Assembly (NCBI GenBank): GCA_029339505.1
Contig: JAQISU010000169.1
Coordinates: forward strand, 4,828,001 to 4,892,000
Direction of reading: 5' to 3'
Length of the DNA stretch: 64,000 bases
From: Unio delphinus
Lineage: Eukaryota; Mollusca; Bivalvia; Unionida; Unionidae
Under the pieces are notes generated by a model. That model did not search any database. It was not told where the DNA came from and worked only from the letters and a program-made list of their open reading frames with translations. Below are positions 24,911 through 36,222 of the stretch, in pieces. Positions within the stretch are counted from its first letter, which is position 1. Each line of letters opens with the position of its first letter. Position numbers and translations under genes: made by a program.

Positions 24911-25090
24911 TACCATCAATATCTGCTTACGAGTCCAACTGCAAACTGCACACTCAGATTGGCCATTGCATAAAGCGCTGGCAGATCTGGATCTATGCAG
25001 AATGTAGAACAAACAAAATAGGTCCTAAGGCAGATATGGATCTTTGATTTTTCCATCTGACTCTACTTATAAGAGAGTATATATGGTATA
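24911..25090. mobile_element. MITE family M2 copy
   Basis: It begins TACCATCAATATCTGCTTAC and ends 'ataagagagtatatatggta'. The interior contains 'gagtccaactgcaaactgca' and the paired 'gcagatctgg' dyads. It lies in the CPSF2 intron, 0.5 kb from an exon. Confidence 0.75.
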
Positions 25091-25132
25091 TGAAGGGAGT
25101 GGAATATACTTACTGACTTTATAACAATGGTT

Positions 25133-25220
25133 GTTGTTGTTGTTGTTGTAAGGTTTAACACCATTTTTCAGCACAAGATAGGCTATACATGGTGGCCAGT
25201 AATAATATTATAGCAAAAGT
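25133..25220 (-). repeat. SINE-B 3' fragment
   Basis: (GTT)n precedes 'aaggtttaacaccatttttc' and 'agcacaagataggctataca'. This is the reverse complement of the SINE-B 3' end with its simple-sequence tail. The tRNA head is missing. Confidence 0.75.
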
Positions 25221-25649
25221 CCACTGTACTTATTAGACCTGTACTAGGACTTTCAAAATAATAATATGGAAGGACTAACCTGCCATAATCAAATGAAATA
25301 TTTATTGGGAATATATGCCATCTTGCATGCCAATGAAGTGAGTTTAGTGACTGAAATGTTTTGACATGGTTATATACACATTAACTACAAATTTGTTGCA
25401 TCTTTGTTCTTTTACTGACATGTTGCAACAATATAATACCAGAAGCACCGGTATGTGAAAATTTGTCATCAACTGTACATTATAATGTCAATTCCATGCA
25501 ACTGGTACCTTGTTTTGCTAATGTAAGGAATGTCATCTTCCTCACATATTCTACCAAGCATATCTAAAACTGTTTGAAAGACTTGTCTCCAAACATTTCT
25601 ATGGTTACCATTCAACGTACATGTACTATGAAATTCACCCATCCCCATC

Positions 25650-26930
25650 AATTGAGAATTGGTTGGAACTATACATTTTGATTTTAAGAAGGGTTTTGAT
25701 TTAGCTGACCAAAATCTACTTTTGTACTTTGACAAATACAAAAATGTTCTCATCTGTGGGTCTTATTTTTCAAATAATTTCCAACTAATAGAACCCAGCA
25801 AGTTGTTTTTTGTAGCATTAAATCTGAGACAATGTCCTTGAATAAAGGTGTTCCACAGGGTTCTATTTTACGACCTGTATTATTCATATTATTTTTAAAT
25901 GACTTGCCACTGTATGTACACCATTAAAAAACTGATCTATATATTGCTAAAATGTTCAATAAACAATTAGGTCAATATTTATATCAAGTTAAATATTAGT
26001 GCCAACCGAATAAAATGTTTATCAATGCCCTAAATCAAGGCAATGCTCCTTAGAACTTGGCAAACATTATCAGTGAGCATAAAGCCAAATCTTGAGATGT
26101 ACAGTGAAACCTGTCTTGAAAGACCACTGCATGTTGAGACCACCTGTCTTGAGAGACCATATTCCCAATGCACAAATTTAATGAGTACATAGGATTGTGA
26201 CCTGTTATGAGAGACCACCTGTCTTGAGAGACCATACATTTATGACAGAAAGAGTGGTCTTTCAAGACAGGTTCTACTGTATTAGGAAGATAATTACAAT
26301 GAACATGCTGACACTGAAATAGTTCATGTTGATAATATCAAGAATGGTGCAAGCAAGTAAACTAATTTATATTTTACTGGGTATAAAAAGTTATATACCA
26401 ATCAACTAATGCAAGTTAATCTACAATACATTCATTCTTCCTCTGTTTGAACTACTTCACAATATGGGGAAATATAACTGATAGTATTATTGAAACAATT
26501 CAGAAAATTCAAACAAAAGGCCACAAGAATTATCCTAAATTGACCATTTGATACACAATCCAAAATTTTCTTCTCAAATTGAAATTGTTGAACTTTGAAT
26601 AAAGATTAGCATTCTACAAGAACATAATTTTGTTCAAAGTAAGGAATGAGTGTTGCCTGCAATATTTCACAACATATGATTCATTTTAAGTCAGAAGCCC
26701 AACACCAGTCTAAAATGAGATAAATTACAAATGATCTTTGCAGAAAGCCATTTCTAGAAACAATTACTTTTAAAATATAATTTGCTTACAAATGTGCTGT
26801 CTTTTGGAATGAACTCTTGATAACCATTAGATTAAAAACAAATACATATCACAATTGCATAACCATGATCTTGAAAGGCAGATGTCATGTTCTATGTTGA
26901 AATATAGTCTCTCCAATTTACTCCTCTTTA
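25650..26930 (+). pseudogene. Decayed LINE reverse transcriptase
   Basis: The motif FDFKKGFDLADQNLLL at about 25677-25724 corresponds to the first catalytic-Asp block of non-LTR reverse transcriptases. GVPQGSILRPVLFILFLNDL follows at 25848-25907, in a different frame. The YADD block is not readable where TDLYIAKMFN follows. Later pieces such as WGNITDSIIETIQKIQTK near 26464 and FAYKCAVFWNEL near 26777 match the thumb and C-terminal regions of L2/CR1/Jockey-like elements. Frameshifts and stops throughout, and a MITE at 26102-26279, show it is dead. The clade assignment is only approximate. Confidence 0.8.
26102..26279. mobile_element. Tc1/mariner-type MITE inside the LINE
   Basis: The 178-bp element begins CAGTGAAACCTGTCTTGAAA and ends TTTCAAGACAGGTTCTACTG. 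These terminal inverted repeats have CAGT/ACTG tips and are flanked by TA on both sides (26100-26101, 26280-26281), the target duplication of Tc1/mariner/pogo elements. The 'acctgtcttgagagaccac' motif recurs inside in both orientations. No coding capacity. Confidence 0.88.
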
Positions 26931-27972
26931 ATGCATATCATATACACTTTCATACTTAATGAATCCAGAGGGCCTCAGACAAGCATAGTATTACAGCCTC
27001 ATAAAAATGTCTTTATTATTATTTTATTATTATTACATTGTATACAAGTATTTCATCATTATGATAACATCTCAATACTTACATAAACTTGGATATGAAA
27101 TCTTACTGTTGATGATTATGATGATGCCATTGCAAATGCCACATACGGAAGCATTAAGATATCATGACAACAAGATGATTAAATAGTTTGATAGGTAATC
27201 GTCTTCTGCATCGACAAGACAACTAATCGATTATAGTGTATTAATACAATTATGTACAAAATGATAAGAAATGAATACATCAATGTTAACTAACTCATAT
27301 GCTGCAACACTATAACAACTTAATCAGTAACCAATCTTGTTGAAATGAAGAGATGTAATCTTCATAAAGTTAACGAGAGAAATACACTGTCATGATAATG
27401 GCAGCTACTGGTAATAAGCCATTCTCATAAAAGCAACTTCTTATAGGTCCCACAATATATAAAAAATTCAGAAGTGTTTTCACTCTCTTGTTACTCTTTT
27501 TCTTCAACAATTAATTTCTGCATACCATATGTATTGGACTTTATCTAAATTTACACTGAAGGTTCTGCACTTACTAGTTGGGAAGGCAAAAATATGAATG
27601 TCTCATAAAGATGGTGGTTATAGCAGTTTGTGTAAGAATCTTTGTATAAATCATAATCATGTTTTGTGCTGCATTTTGTATACAATGTTATTGACATTTA
27701 CTTCTTTATTCTGCATCCTGAAATAAGTAATTGCTTGGTACCAGACTGTGAATTAACAGATGTGTTTTAATATATATTTCCTGTCTCCTAATATATCAAG
27801 CACTTTCTGTAATGAGATGTTTGCATGCTATTTTTTTCATAATAGATTTTAATCATGTTCATTATGGTCAACATGTTTTCAACCAGAAACAAGTTTAGGA
27901 TCATTGGCCTGGAATGCATCAATGTCATTTAAATTTAGCAATGAAAGATAGCAACCAAAGTTAATAAAATCT
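26931..27972. other. CPSF2 intron, nothing recognised
   Basis: AT-rich sequence with a short (TTA)n at about 27012-27036. No supported exon. Confidence 0.5.
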
Positions 27973-28395
27973 TTAACCCATTAAACCCTGGTGCCATGTT
28001 TATGCCAGGACGCAATACCATATTTCTGAGTGCTGTAGCATCAAGGTCATTTAACATACAACAAAGTGGCGGTATTACAGAAAAGTACAGATGTAGCTCT
28101 ACAATGGTACCAAATAATCTGGACTTTCTACTTGCATTACAAAGTATAGAAAGAAAAATATTTTTGGACACTCACATTTTTTACACCAAAAATTTGCCTC
28201 TTGTCATAATAGGATTTTGTGTCTAGATTTTAGACCTTGTGGATTGAGATCTAAGGCAGAGTGGTCTGAACTGTATCCAAACAGGTGAATCTTTGCAAAA
28301 AGTAGGATAAGTTTGGGGATTTAGAGTAAAAAAGGGACAGGACATGTAAATGATGGGTCCAATAAGCAACAACAAAAATTAAAATAAAAATAAAA
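27973..28395. mobile_element. TTAA-flanked MITE (family M1), truncated, inverted interior
   Basis: It begins TTAACCCATTAAACCCTGG. The interior is then the reverse complement of copies 1 and 2 ('accaaataatctggacttt', 'gcaaaaagtaggataag'). The far terminus is missing; similarity fades near 28395. Overlapping open frames of 76 and 78 codons are by-products. Confidence 0.75.
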
Positions 28396-28549
28396 ACTCG
28401 AGATATCTTAATTCCAACTAAGGAAACACTTAAATTGAGGGTAAATACACAAAGTTATTACAATATGCATAATAAATAATATGAACCAATTCATACTAAT
28501 AGATGCAAAACAAAGTAATTTTCTGATGGCATCATCTAGAAGATAGATG

Positions 28550-29115
28550 ATGACTACTGAGTGTGTAATGTCATATAGTAGGCTTCTGGAATGTTCCAGA
28601 AAGTCATCCTATGGAAGAACAATTTCTCATCACACAGACAATGGTAATTTCCATCCTTGGAAAGTTAACTACACAACAGCAAAGATTTATGTATTGCTAA
28701 TATAAGAAAAGTAATTTTTATGATGGTCATCATGGATATTTTGTAAGTCAGATTGGCACCATTTATATTTCATGTACAACTAGACATCATATTTAGTTGT
28801 TCAGTTCTTCAGTGACAACCCCACGCTGATTCATTCTGAAGTAGTGATGACAAGTTTCAAGGATGGTCACTGTGGTGGATATGTTGTATGTCATAGAGCA
28901 GTACCATTCTCATTAAAGACCAACTAGACTTCACAAGTTGTTTAGTAAAATGGATGTTAATATCACCATCATTCAGAAGCAGTGATAAAATTTTTTTCAA
29001 GATGGTGTCTATTGTAAATATATAAGATCAGGAGGTGGCACCATTTTCATTTATGGCCAACGTGAAGTCTTTTCATGTTGAAATGACCATCCAATCAGGC
29101 ATAATTGACCAAAAG
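28550..29115. repeat. 'aagatggctgcc' interspersed repeat (family D), diverged
   Basis: It contains rounds of 'caagatggtgtctattg', 'ggtggcaccattttcattta', 'ggccaac' and 'atgaccatccaatcagg', the recurring signature found again at 33400-34300 and 45406-46345. The internal rounds are about 130-150 bp apart and imperfect. Boundaries are approximate. Confidence 0.6.
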
Positions 29116-29886
29116 GATGGCAGACAGTGAAAACTGAGCTAATGGTTGGCTGACTGAAAATACATGAGACCAAGTAACTGACACATAATAACTTCAGTTA
29201 GCCACAAAATATGCAAAAATCATCAAAAAAGAATTTATTTTTCATCATCTTTGTTTTTAATTAGCTTGTCTTCCTTCCAATCAATGATTTTTGGACTGAA
29301 AAACACAATCTTCAATATCTCTTTTGACATCCATGTAGGAATCATGTACACAGTGTACACAGCCTAATCCAAAAATAACAGAGCCTCAACAAAAAAATCT
29401 CCAAATGTTATAATAGGAAATGACCCATATGCAAAGCTAAATAACAAAGGCAAATGTTACATAACTTTTATGTTAATTTTTTTTCTCCAAGTGACTTTCA
29501 TGCATTGAAACATGCCTGGAAATAGTAATTTTATATGCTCTGAAAAAGTCCATTTCCAAAGAATCTTACATGAAAGTTAACTACTTAATTAAAATGGTCT
29601 GAAACTGTACAGATATACCGGTAATGATCTTAGTTCTCTTAGCAGACATTTTTGTTTATGCAGCACATAACAACTGGTATTTTGGAATCATTTGGACCTG
29701 TTCCTTAGATTCATTGGTGCAGATACCAAAATATCTGTGATTCATTTAAGCTAACATGATGCCAACTGAGAGCTGCATACTTAACGTTGCAAAGACTCTT
29801 TGACAAGTTCAGCAATGTCTGAAAATTCCAGTAATTAAAGTCAACACACTAAATTTGCCATCAGTTTATGTTACATTATTTAATGA
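29116..29886. other. CPSF2 intron, nothing recognised
   Basis: AT-rich and unassigned. Confidence 0.5.
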
Positions 29887-30179
29887 ACTGCTCCAATTGC
29901 TAGTGGTCTGAGCATCTGCCATGGGAGCAGGAGGTCGTGGGTTTATCCCTGATCAAGTCATTCCAAAGACTTACAAAAATGTTACTAACAGCTTGCTTGG
30001 CACTCAGCATTAATAAGAGATCAGTGTTAGGACTGGTTGTCCTGGTGTCAGGATAATGTGACTGGATGGGACATCATGCTACATGTCTGTGGCATGATTC
30101 ATGCCCCAGTGCTAGACATCACTATAAACTGCCTCACTGCAGACATCATAGCAATATGACTGAAAAATGGTTAAACTAT
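29887..30179 (+). repeat. SINE-A, near full length
   Basis: A tRNA-like head (TGCTAGTGGTCTGAGCATCT, then 'ggaggtcgtgggtttatccc') is followed by the family body 'cctggtgtcaggataatgtg', 'actggatgggacatcatgct' and 'ctgcctcactgcagacatca'. It ends near GAAAAATGGTTAAA. It lies about 200 bp from the middle CPSF2 exon. Confidence 0.88.
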
Positions 30180-30376
30180 GCATTATTTAATATTATGTAA
30201 TGTATTTAATGTAATCTTTTTCTGTCCTGATCTCGCGAAAGTGCCTTCTGAGAATCATGACCTTTACCCCAACTTTGACCAAAGTTTCTGTAAAATGACA
30301 TGGGTATTCTCTGTTGGGCACAAACCTACTGTTATTCCCAAAGTTATCTCATTTGCCTGAAAGTATCTAAGCTTAC

Positions 30377-30480
30377 TTTTCCACCATATCTGCCTTATTC
30401 CTTTGTTCCTCCTCCTTTTCTTGCTTTTTCTTCAAGAATTCTTCGAGTTCAGCTCCCTCTAACTTCATACGTCTTCTAAC
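30377..30480 (-). CDS. CPSF2: CPSF2 internal exon, middle of the three found
   Basis: This 104-nt exon begins in phase 0 and ends in phase 2. It encodes VRRRMKLEGAELEEFLKKKQ followed by a charged run ending DMVE plus two bases. The human counterpart is [20 protein letters not shown]. It is the basic/acidic, probably helical linker that follows the beta-CASP region. The acceptor is gatttcag at 30481-30488 and the donor is AA|GTAAGC at 30377/30376. It joins directly to the 41175-41342 exon (GAG|GTT) and, by phase, to the 24268-24373 exon. The intron on its 5' side is about 10.7 kb and is full of SINEs, MITEs and tandem arrays. Identification rests on the conserved KLEG-ELEE core plus colinearity and phase. 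Confidence 0.9.
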
Positions 30481-30488
30481 CTGAAATC

Positions 30489-31253
30489 AATTAAACAAAA
30501 TCTTTAGGGTACAATTCAAAGTCATGTAAAATATGCAAAATTCAAATAAAGCATTTTCATATGTGTGATATCTCAAATAGTAAAGAAATTTTCCAACTTT
30601 TGGATTATCTCAGCCTTGCACTAGAAGACTTATTTCACACAGAAAAATAACTGTTAATGCTAAAACGCTTAAAATATATTTTGTGTGGTGTATTTATAGT
30701 TTTACCTGAATATGTGACCCGAATCAATGTCAAGACCAATGACATTCCCTACACATGTTATAAAATGACAGCAGCATAAATATACAGTTTCACTCCTACA
30801 AGTTCTGATAATTACACAAAAAATCATTGTATCATTGTCATTTTTATCCAAATTGGCAAAATGTGTTGCCTATAAGGAAAGGAAAAGTAAATATTCATGA
30901 TAAAGCCACATTTAACCAAATGTATTACTAAAACTATTGTTTGCTAACATTCAATGAGAACTACTTACATTGATGACAAGCTGCCCAAATAATGAAGTAG
31001 TGATGAAACAAATGCAGTTTTGTCAATGTCTAGACAGAAGCAGCTCATGTTTCCAAGATATCTTCTTTCTCTTTTATTATCAATATTTATTGTATTCCAC
31101 ACAATGATTTGTGCCTGCCATTTATAAAATGTTCATTTCACTACATCAGCTTTTAATTTTAACCTGTATGCATTGCAGAATGTTTTCATGATCCATTTTA
31201 ACATCAAAAGACACCACCAACCCCACCCCCAATTAAATCCTGTCCCTAATGAT

Positions 31254-31256
<3 letters not shown>
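30489..31256. other. CPSF2 intron, nothing recognised
   Basis: AT-rich, unassigned. Confidence 0.5.

Positions 31257-31332
<76 letters not shown>
31257..31332. repeat. (GA)n microsatellite
   Basis: A perfect GA tract of about 76 bp. Confidence 0.98.
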
Positions 31333-31333
<1 letters not shown>

Positions 31334-31720
31334 AAAATGCTACATAAAATATAGGCAACTAAGAAAACACTTTTCAAGTAAATAATGGAAATATGCTAAA
31401 CTTCTCAGCGTGTTACATGTACCAATAATTGCTGGTACTAAGAGAATGGCGAAAGTCGAGATTTTGCTGAAATAAATGGACTATCATAAAACCTGAAATA
31501 AATAGGTAATGATAGAAATCAAATGGATTATAAATAACTCAATAAGGATTTTTACTATTCTTACCATGTAGCATGCTGTTGCTTTTTCATGTCAGAATTT
31601 TAATCTGTTTAATATTACTAGTATTTTATATCAAAGAACAAGGAAGGAATATTGACTAAAAGAAAAGAAAATGCTCAATAAAATCTCACAGAGTATTTTT
31701 TAAATACAAAATTACTCTCT

Positions 31721-32180
31721 AGAGGACTGCTCCAGTGGCCTATATGGTTAGAACATCTACCTGGCATGCAGGAGTTTGTGTGTTGAACCTGGGACATGTC
31801 TTAAGCAACGTTCCCTCTAAGTTGCGCACATGCAGCTGCTTAGGCATCCCCGCGCAGCTGAATTGTCAATTTTTACTCAATCCAACGTTAAATTTTGCTA
31901 GTCTCAGTAATGCTTGCGCAGTGCAGCGAGCACTGTGCGCACATCTACCATTCGCTTTGAAGGAACGTTGGTCTTAAGACTTAAAAAAAAATGGTACTAA
32001 CAGATGCCTTACTTGACACTCAGCATTAAATGGTTAAAGTTAGGACTGGACAACCTAAATTCAGGATATGTGACTGGGTTGGACATGATGCCCATTGATA
32101 GACATCACTCTAGAATGCCACACTGCAGACACCTTACTGACTGATATGACTAAAACTGTTAAAGCTGTGTCACACACACA
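31721..32180 (+). repeat. SINE-A interrupted by a hAT MITE
   Basis: The head is GCTCCAGTGGCCTATATGGT and then 'ttgaacctgggacatgtctt'. After the 165-bp insertion at 31806-31970 the body resumes ('aaaaaatggtactaacagat', 'caggatatgtgactgggttg') and ends with 'gttaaagctgtg' and a short (CA)n. Confidence 0.88.
31806..31970. mobile_element. hAT MITE nested in SINE-A, perfect 8-bp target duplication
   Basis: It begins CAACGTTCCCTCTAAGTTGC and ends 'gctttgaaggaacgttg', an inverted pair (CAACGTTCC / GGAACGTTG). GTCTTAAG flanks it at 31798-31805 and 31971-31978. It is notably GC-richer than its surroundings, with 'gcgcac' and 'gtgcgc' blocks. The CAACGTTCCCTCTAAG-type end resembles known hAT non-autonomous elements of several animals. 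Confidence 0.92.
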
Positions 32181-32887
32181 CACAGATACAAACATACCAG
32201 CCTCAAAAATATCATGGGTATACATTGTGTACTGGTAATTGAAAATATATGTACAGACATTTGAAGATCAATTATGGAGAAAATCCCCCAACTTTAAATT
32301 GCCAATGCTTTTTTTTGTTGAACATTAGGTGTAAATTAAAAATCCATTTCTCCAGTAAAATGAACCCCAACCAATTTCCTGAAATTCGCCATTACAATTA
32401 ATGGATTTTCCAAAACTATAGATAACATAAACTGTCAGTTTGCCGTCATGTGTAATGTAAATCTATAACAAGCTGACCAACATTTAAATGCAGATTTGTA
32501 CTGACTGCATGGTTATTTCAAATAAAATTTACTCTTTTTGGCATAAATCATATACTGTGATAAAAATAATTCTTGAAAATGAAGTTGCCCTTTTACTTGG
32601 CACAGAAATAAGTTCTTGTAAATGCAGAGATGTTAGAATGTACCAAATTTTCATACTTTTTAATGAGAATTGTCATTCTTTTTTTTCTTTTTCTTTCTCA
32701 ATCTATCACATACTGACCACAGGAGTAGCATTAGACATTTCAGTTTATTTAAATTTCCACACTGGTCCTTTCATATTCTATCACAGATGCCCTACATTAT
32801 AATTTCCATGCGAGTTCTTAGTGTTAATGATTTCAAACTTCCATGTATGTATCAGGATCATGTAATACCTTCATGCCCTTTAAATGT
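32181..32887. other. CPSF2 intron, nothing recognised
   Basis: AT-rich. The open frames at 32488-32802 and 32670-32906 lack motifs. Confidence 0.5.
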
Positions 32888-33206
32888 AGCGTGTGTGTGT
32901 GATTAGGATTTTTAATGTCGCTTTAATATTTTTCAGTCATATCGCTACAATGTCTGCAGTGGGGCAGTTTATAGTGATGTCTAGCACTGGGGCATTATGC
33001 CGCAGACATGTAGCACGATGTCCCACCCAGTCACATTATCCCGACACCAGGCTGACCAGTCCTACACTAACATTTTAAAGCTGAGCACCAAACGAGGCAG
33101 CTGTTAGTACCATTTTTGTAAATCTTTGGTATGACTCGGCCAGGGATTGAACCCACGACCTCCTGCTTCTGCAGCAGATGCTCTAACCACTAGGTCAATG
33201 GAGCGT
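32888..33206 (-). repeat. SINE-A, full length, reverse
   Basis: On the minus strand it reads CGCTCCATTGACCTAGTGGT, 'tagagcatctgctgcagaag', 'caggaggtcgtgggttcaat' and 'ccctggccgagtcatacc', giving the best-preserved pol III A and B boxes of the family. The (CA)-type tail appears as GTGTGTGT at 32890-32900. Confidence 0.9.
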
Positions 33207-33322
33207 TTGTAGAACAAATAACACAGATCCTGATCTGGAGGCACATTATGTTAGGCCAGATAAGATCTTGGTTGTTTGGAGTCCTGTGGTCTGCAATGTC
33301 TTATAATCAAATCTATATGGTA
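33207..33322. mobile_element. MITE family M2, right half only
   Basis: It starts inside the M2 core ('tttgtagaacaaataacaca') directly against the SINE-A head and runs to 'caaatctatatggta'. The left half is absent. Confidence 0.65.
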
Positions 33323-33399
33323 TCTATGAAACAAATATAAACCATATTAGACTTAACCTGAAAGATATTCAGTCTTCAGTATGGTAAAGTGCATAATTC

Positions 33400-34300
33400 A
33401 ACCAAATACAAGCTTGCCTCAATCAATAAATGTAGATCTTACTCCGAATCAAACTCATCTGACATTTTAATCATGTAAAAGTATTTAACGTATCTGATCA
33501 AATTCTATTAAAAAATATAGCTGATAGAGGTTTTACAAACTCAACCAATAAGATGCTAGATCACATCATTAATATGCAAGGACCTCATTAATTATTATGT
33601 TCAAGCATGACCTAGATGATATAAGAACTTTTACCAAGTTTGATCAAACTCTGTCAAAAGTACATAGTGACAACAAGATCAGCATAATACATGCAAGATA
33701 AACTCATAAATATGCATCGGTCTTACTCATAAAAATATTCAAGCTCAGTCAATTTTATACAATATCTTCCAATTAATATGCACAGATTTTACTAATAATG
33801 AATGTATTAATACCAATTGTTCTTGCTTTTCTTGCTTATTAGTCAAGTCAAACTGCAAACAACATTGTTTCTGATCTGTCATCACATAATGTGCATGCAG
33901 TTCATTTAGGATAAATCTGACATCTTGAAAAGTCCTCTGGTAAAAATTCCCATGGTAATAAGACATTATGTTCACAAACAGCAATATTTTCAAGATGGCT
34001 GCTGCCATTGGATGTCATATCATTATCATTTCATTTATGAAAATGTAGATTTCATAAGAAGTCTTTTAGCAATACCCCATATGTATATGGCTACAACATT
34101 AACAAGATTTTCAATGTGGTCATATTGGCAGCACCATTTTCATTTAGTAACAAATAAACTATGGAATAAATGTATGCAAAGATGAATGGCAATCCTCCAA
34201 GTGGTTCTGGGGAAGTGACAATAACAAACTTGTCCTAACAAACTAATGGACAACTGATGACCACCAAGTGACCATCCCATATTCTCTTCTGCTCTGTGAC
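33400..34300. repeat. 'aagatggctgcc' interspersed repeat (family D)
   Basis: The motifs 'ttcaagatggctgctgcca', 'ttcaatgtggtcatattggc', 'agcaccattttcatttag' and the end block 'caatcctccaagtggttctg', 'gggaagtgacaataacaaac' are shared with 45406-46345. Upstream sub-repeats such as 'aataagatgctagatcac' also recur loosely. It is not a gene; open frames on both strands here are incidental. Confidence 0.65.
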
Positions 34301-34427
34301 TGTTAAAAATAAAAGCACTTACAAAACAACTTTGAATATTTCACTATATTCCCAAGTTAAACAACAATAAGTACAACAGCCAGAAGAAGTAAAATTATCT
34401 ATGTTATGTATTGATCAAACTGCAATC

Positions 34428-34530
<103 letters not shown>

Positions 34531-34734
34531 CGGTAGCACTGTAATGGATATCTAAAATGATATAATGTATGAAATGAACAAAATTTCCCTGGAGCAAAGC
34601 AGTATAATAACTGAATTATAATGGAAGCTTCCTGTGCCACAACAGAATTAAATACAAATGAGTATATTGTCACAATGCCAAGGAAATAGTCTAAAGAAGA
34701 TTTGCAAGTGGAAGAGCAGTCCAAATACCCATCT

Positions 34735-35081
34735 AATCCAACTTTTTGCATAGGTTTGTCTGTCTGTGCAGTTCAGACTGGTCTGCCTTAGATCTAAGGC
34801 CAAAAAGTCTAAAATCCGAATACAAAATTGGGTTCCGACCACAAGCGATCATTGGAGGGGATAAAAATTGGGTCTAAAAATTAGGTTTTACCCTCTGCAT
34901 TTTGTAGTGCAACTAGAATGCCTAGATTATTTAGTACATATATCATTGAAGAGCTACATCTGTCTACCTTTGTATAATACCACACACTTTAGTGTCTCAT
35001 ACATGACCTTGACACTACAGACCTCAGCAGTAGGCTACTACCTCCTGATGCGTAAACATGGCACCAGGGGTTACGAGTTAA
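34735..35081. mobile_element. TTAA-flanked MITE (family M1), left-truncated
   Basis: It enters the family at 'ctttttgcataggtttgtct', runs through 'gtctgccttagatctaagg' and ends 'caccaggggttacgagttaa'. The left terminus is missing. It aligns with the right half of the copies at 3112 and 3883. Confidence 0.78.
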
Positions 35082-35607
35082 TCAGAAGTAATTTTTGTTG
35101 CTCTCAATAATTCCATAGCGGATCTAAAGATAATGCAGGTGTCATTAGTTTTCATCTTTGCATTCACTGAAGACTGGATGGTACTGTTGTTCAAACTCTC
35201 CTACTGGATTCTCTGCCAGAACAGAATTGTTCTTGATAATTATAACGTTAGCGTTGTCTGAATGGATCTGATGCAGTTTGATCACCACCAGATATGCCTG
35301 TCCCTATAGATAAATGAATATACATCACATTTGGCACTGACCATTTCATTGGGGGAGAATGAGGCAGGGGACATATTTTCAAGTTCTTGATTGGATTGTA
35401 TGTATGGAGTATGCAAACAAATCTGTGGTTATAACTAAATGCAAAATTTAACCGAAGCCAGTAAAATGTGAAATGAAGAATACAGTGACCATTTCTGTAA
35501 GGTTTGCAATTAATAAAATTGACTATATTATTTACTTTAAATAAAATGCATGAAATATGGATCACTCAAACCTACTTCTGTGATAAGGATGTATGCAGAC
35601 TATCAAC
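35082..35607. other. CPSF2 intron, nothing recognised
   Basis: AT-rich with unsupported open frames on both strands. Confidence 0.5.
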
Positions 35608-35928
35608 AAGTTTCAAGAGCATCTGCCTCAGATGTGGGAAGTCGCAGGTTCAAAAACCGGCTGAGTCATATCAAAAACATAAAAATAGTAGTAACAGCTG
35701 CCTTGCTTGGCACACAGCATTAAAAGGTTAGTGTTAGGACTGGTTGGCCTGGTGTCAGGGTAATGTGACTGGGTGGGACATGATGCTACATGTCTGTGGC
35801 ATGATGCCCCAGTGCTAAACATTACATTAGAATGCCACACTGCACTGCGGACACTGTAGTCATACAACTGTGAAATTGTTAATGCTATGAAAAGGTCCAA
35901 ATCACACACACACACAGATATATCAACA
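35608..35928 (+). repeat. SINE-A copy
   Basis: The head is partly worn ('agagcatctgcctcagatgt', 'gtcgcaggttcaaaaaccgg'). The body is clear ('aggactggttggcctggtgt', 'gtgactgggtgggacatgat'), followed by a short (CA)n at about 35905-35917. Confidence 0.88.
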
Positions 35929-36222
35929 AGTTTCATGATCCAACATCTAACAGTATGCATTCGGTATGCCCCTCCAAAAACCTAACGTAAATGGGAAAGC
36001 GTAACCAAGAATATGCAGCTCCTTTTCAGTATTGGTAGTTGGGATCCATAAACTGCAAGCCACATTATGTACTGAAACACGGTACACTGATTGATTTTTT
36101 TTCTGAAAATGCATGTGTGTATTTGTGTGTATGTCAGTGTGTGCGCATATGTGTGTGTGTGTATGTCATTGGGTGGGGTAGGAGAAATAAAAAAAACTAG
36201 TGATAATGTAAGTTTCAGTAAA
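35929..36222. other. Spacer with a (GT)-rich patch
   Basis: Alternating GT-rich sequence at about 36112-36168; otherwise unassigned. Confidence 0.5.

Larger units (their letters stand above)
24374..30376 (-). other. CPSF2: CPSF2 intron, about 6.0 kb
   Basis: This is the interval between the middle and downstream CPSF2 exons, with GT at 30376-30375 and AG at 24375-24374 on the minus strand. It is a phase-2 intron. It contains a decayed LINE reverse transcriptase, a mariner-type MITE, a TTAA-family MITE, one SINE-A and a SINE-B fragment. Confidence 0.85.

Noticed and set aside
31173..31385. Frame with an Arg-Glu dipeptide run
   Set aside because: Translation of the (GA)n microsatellite.
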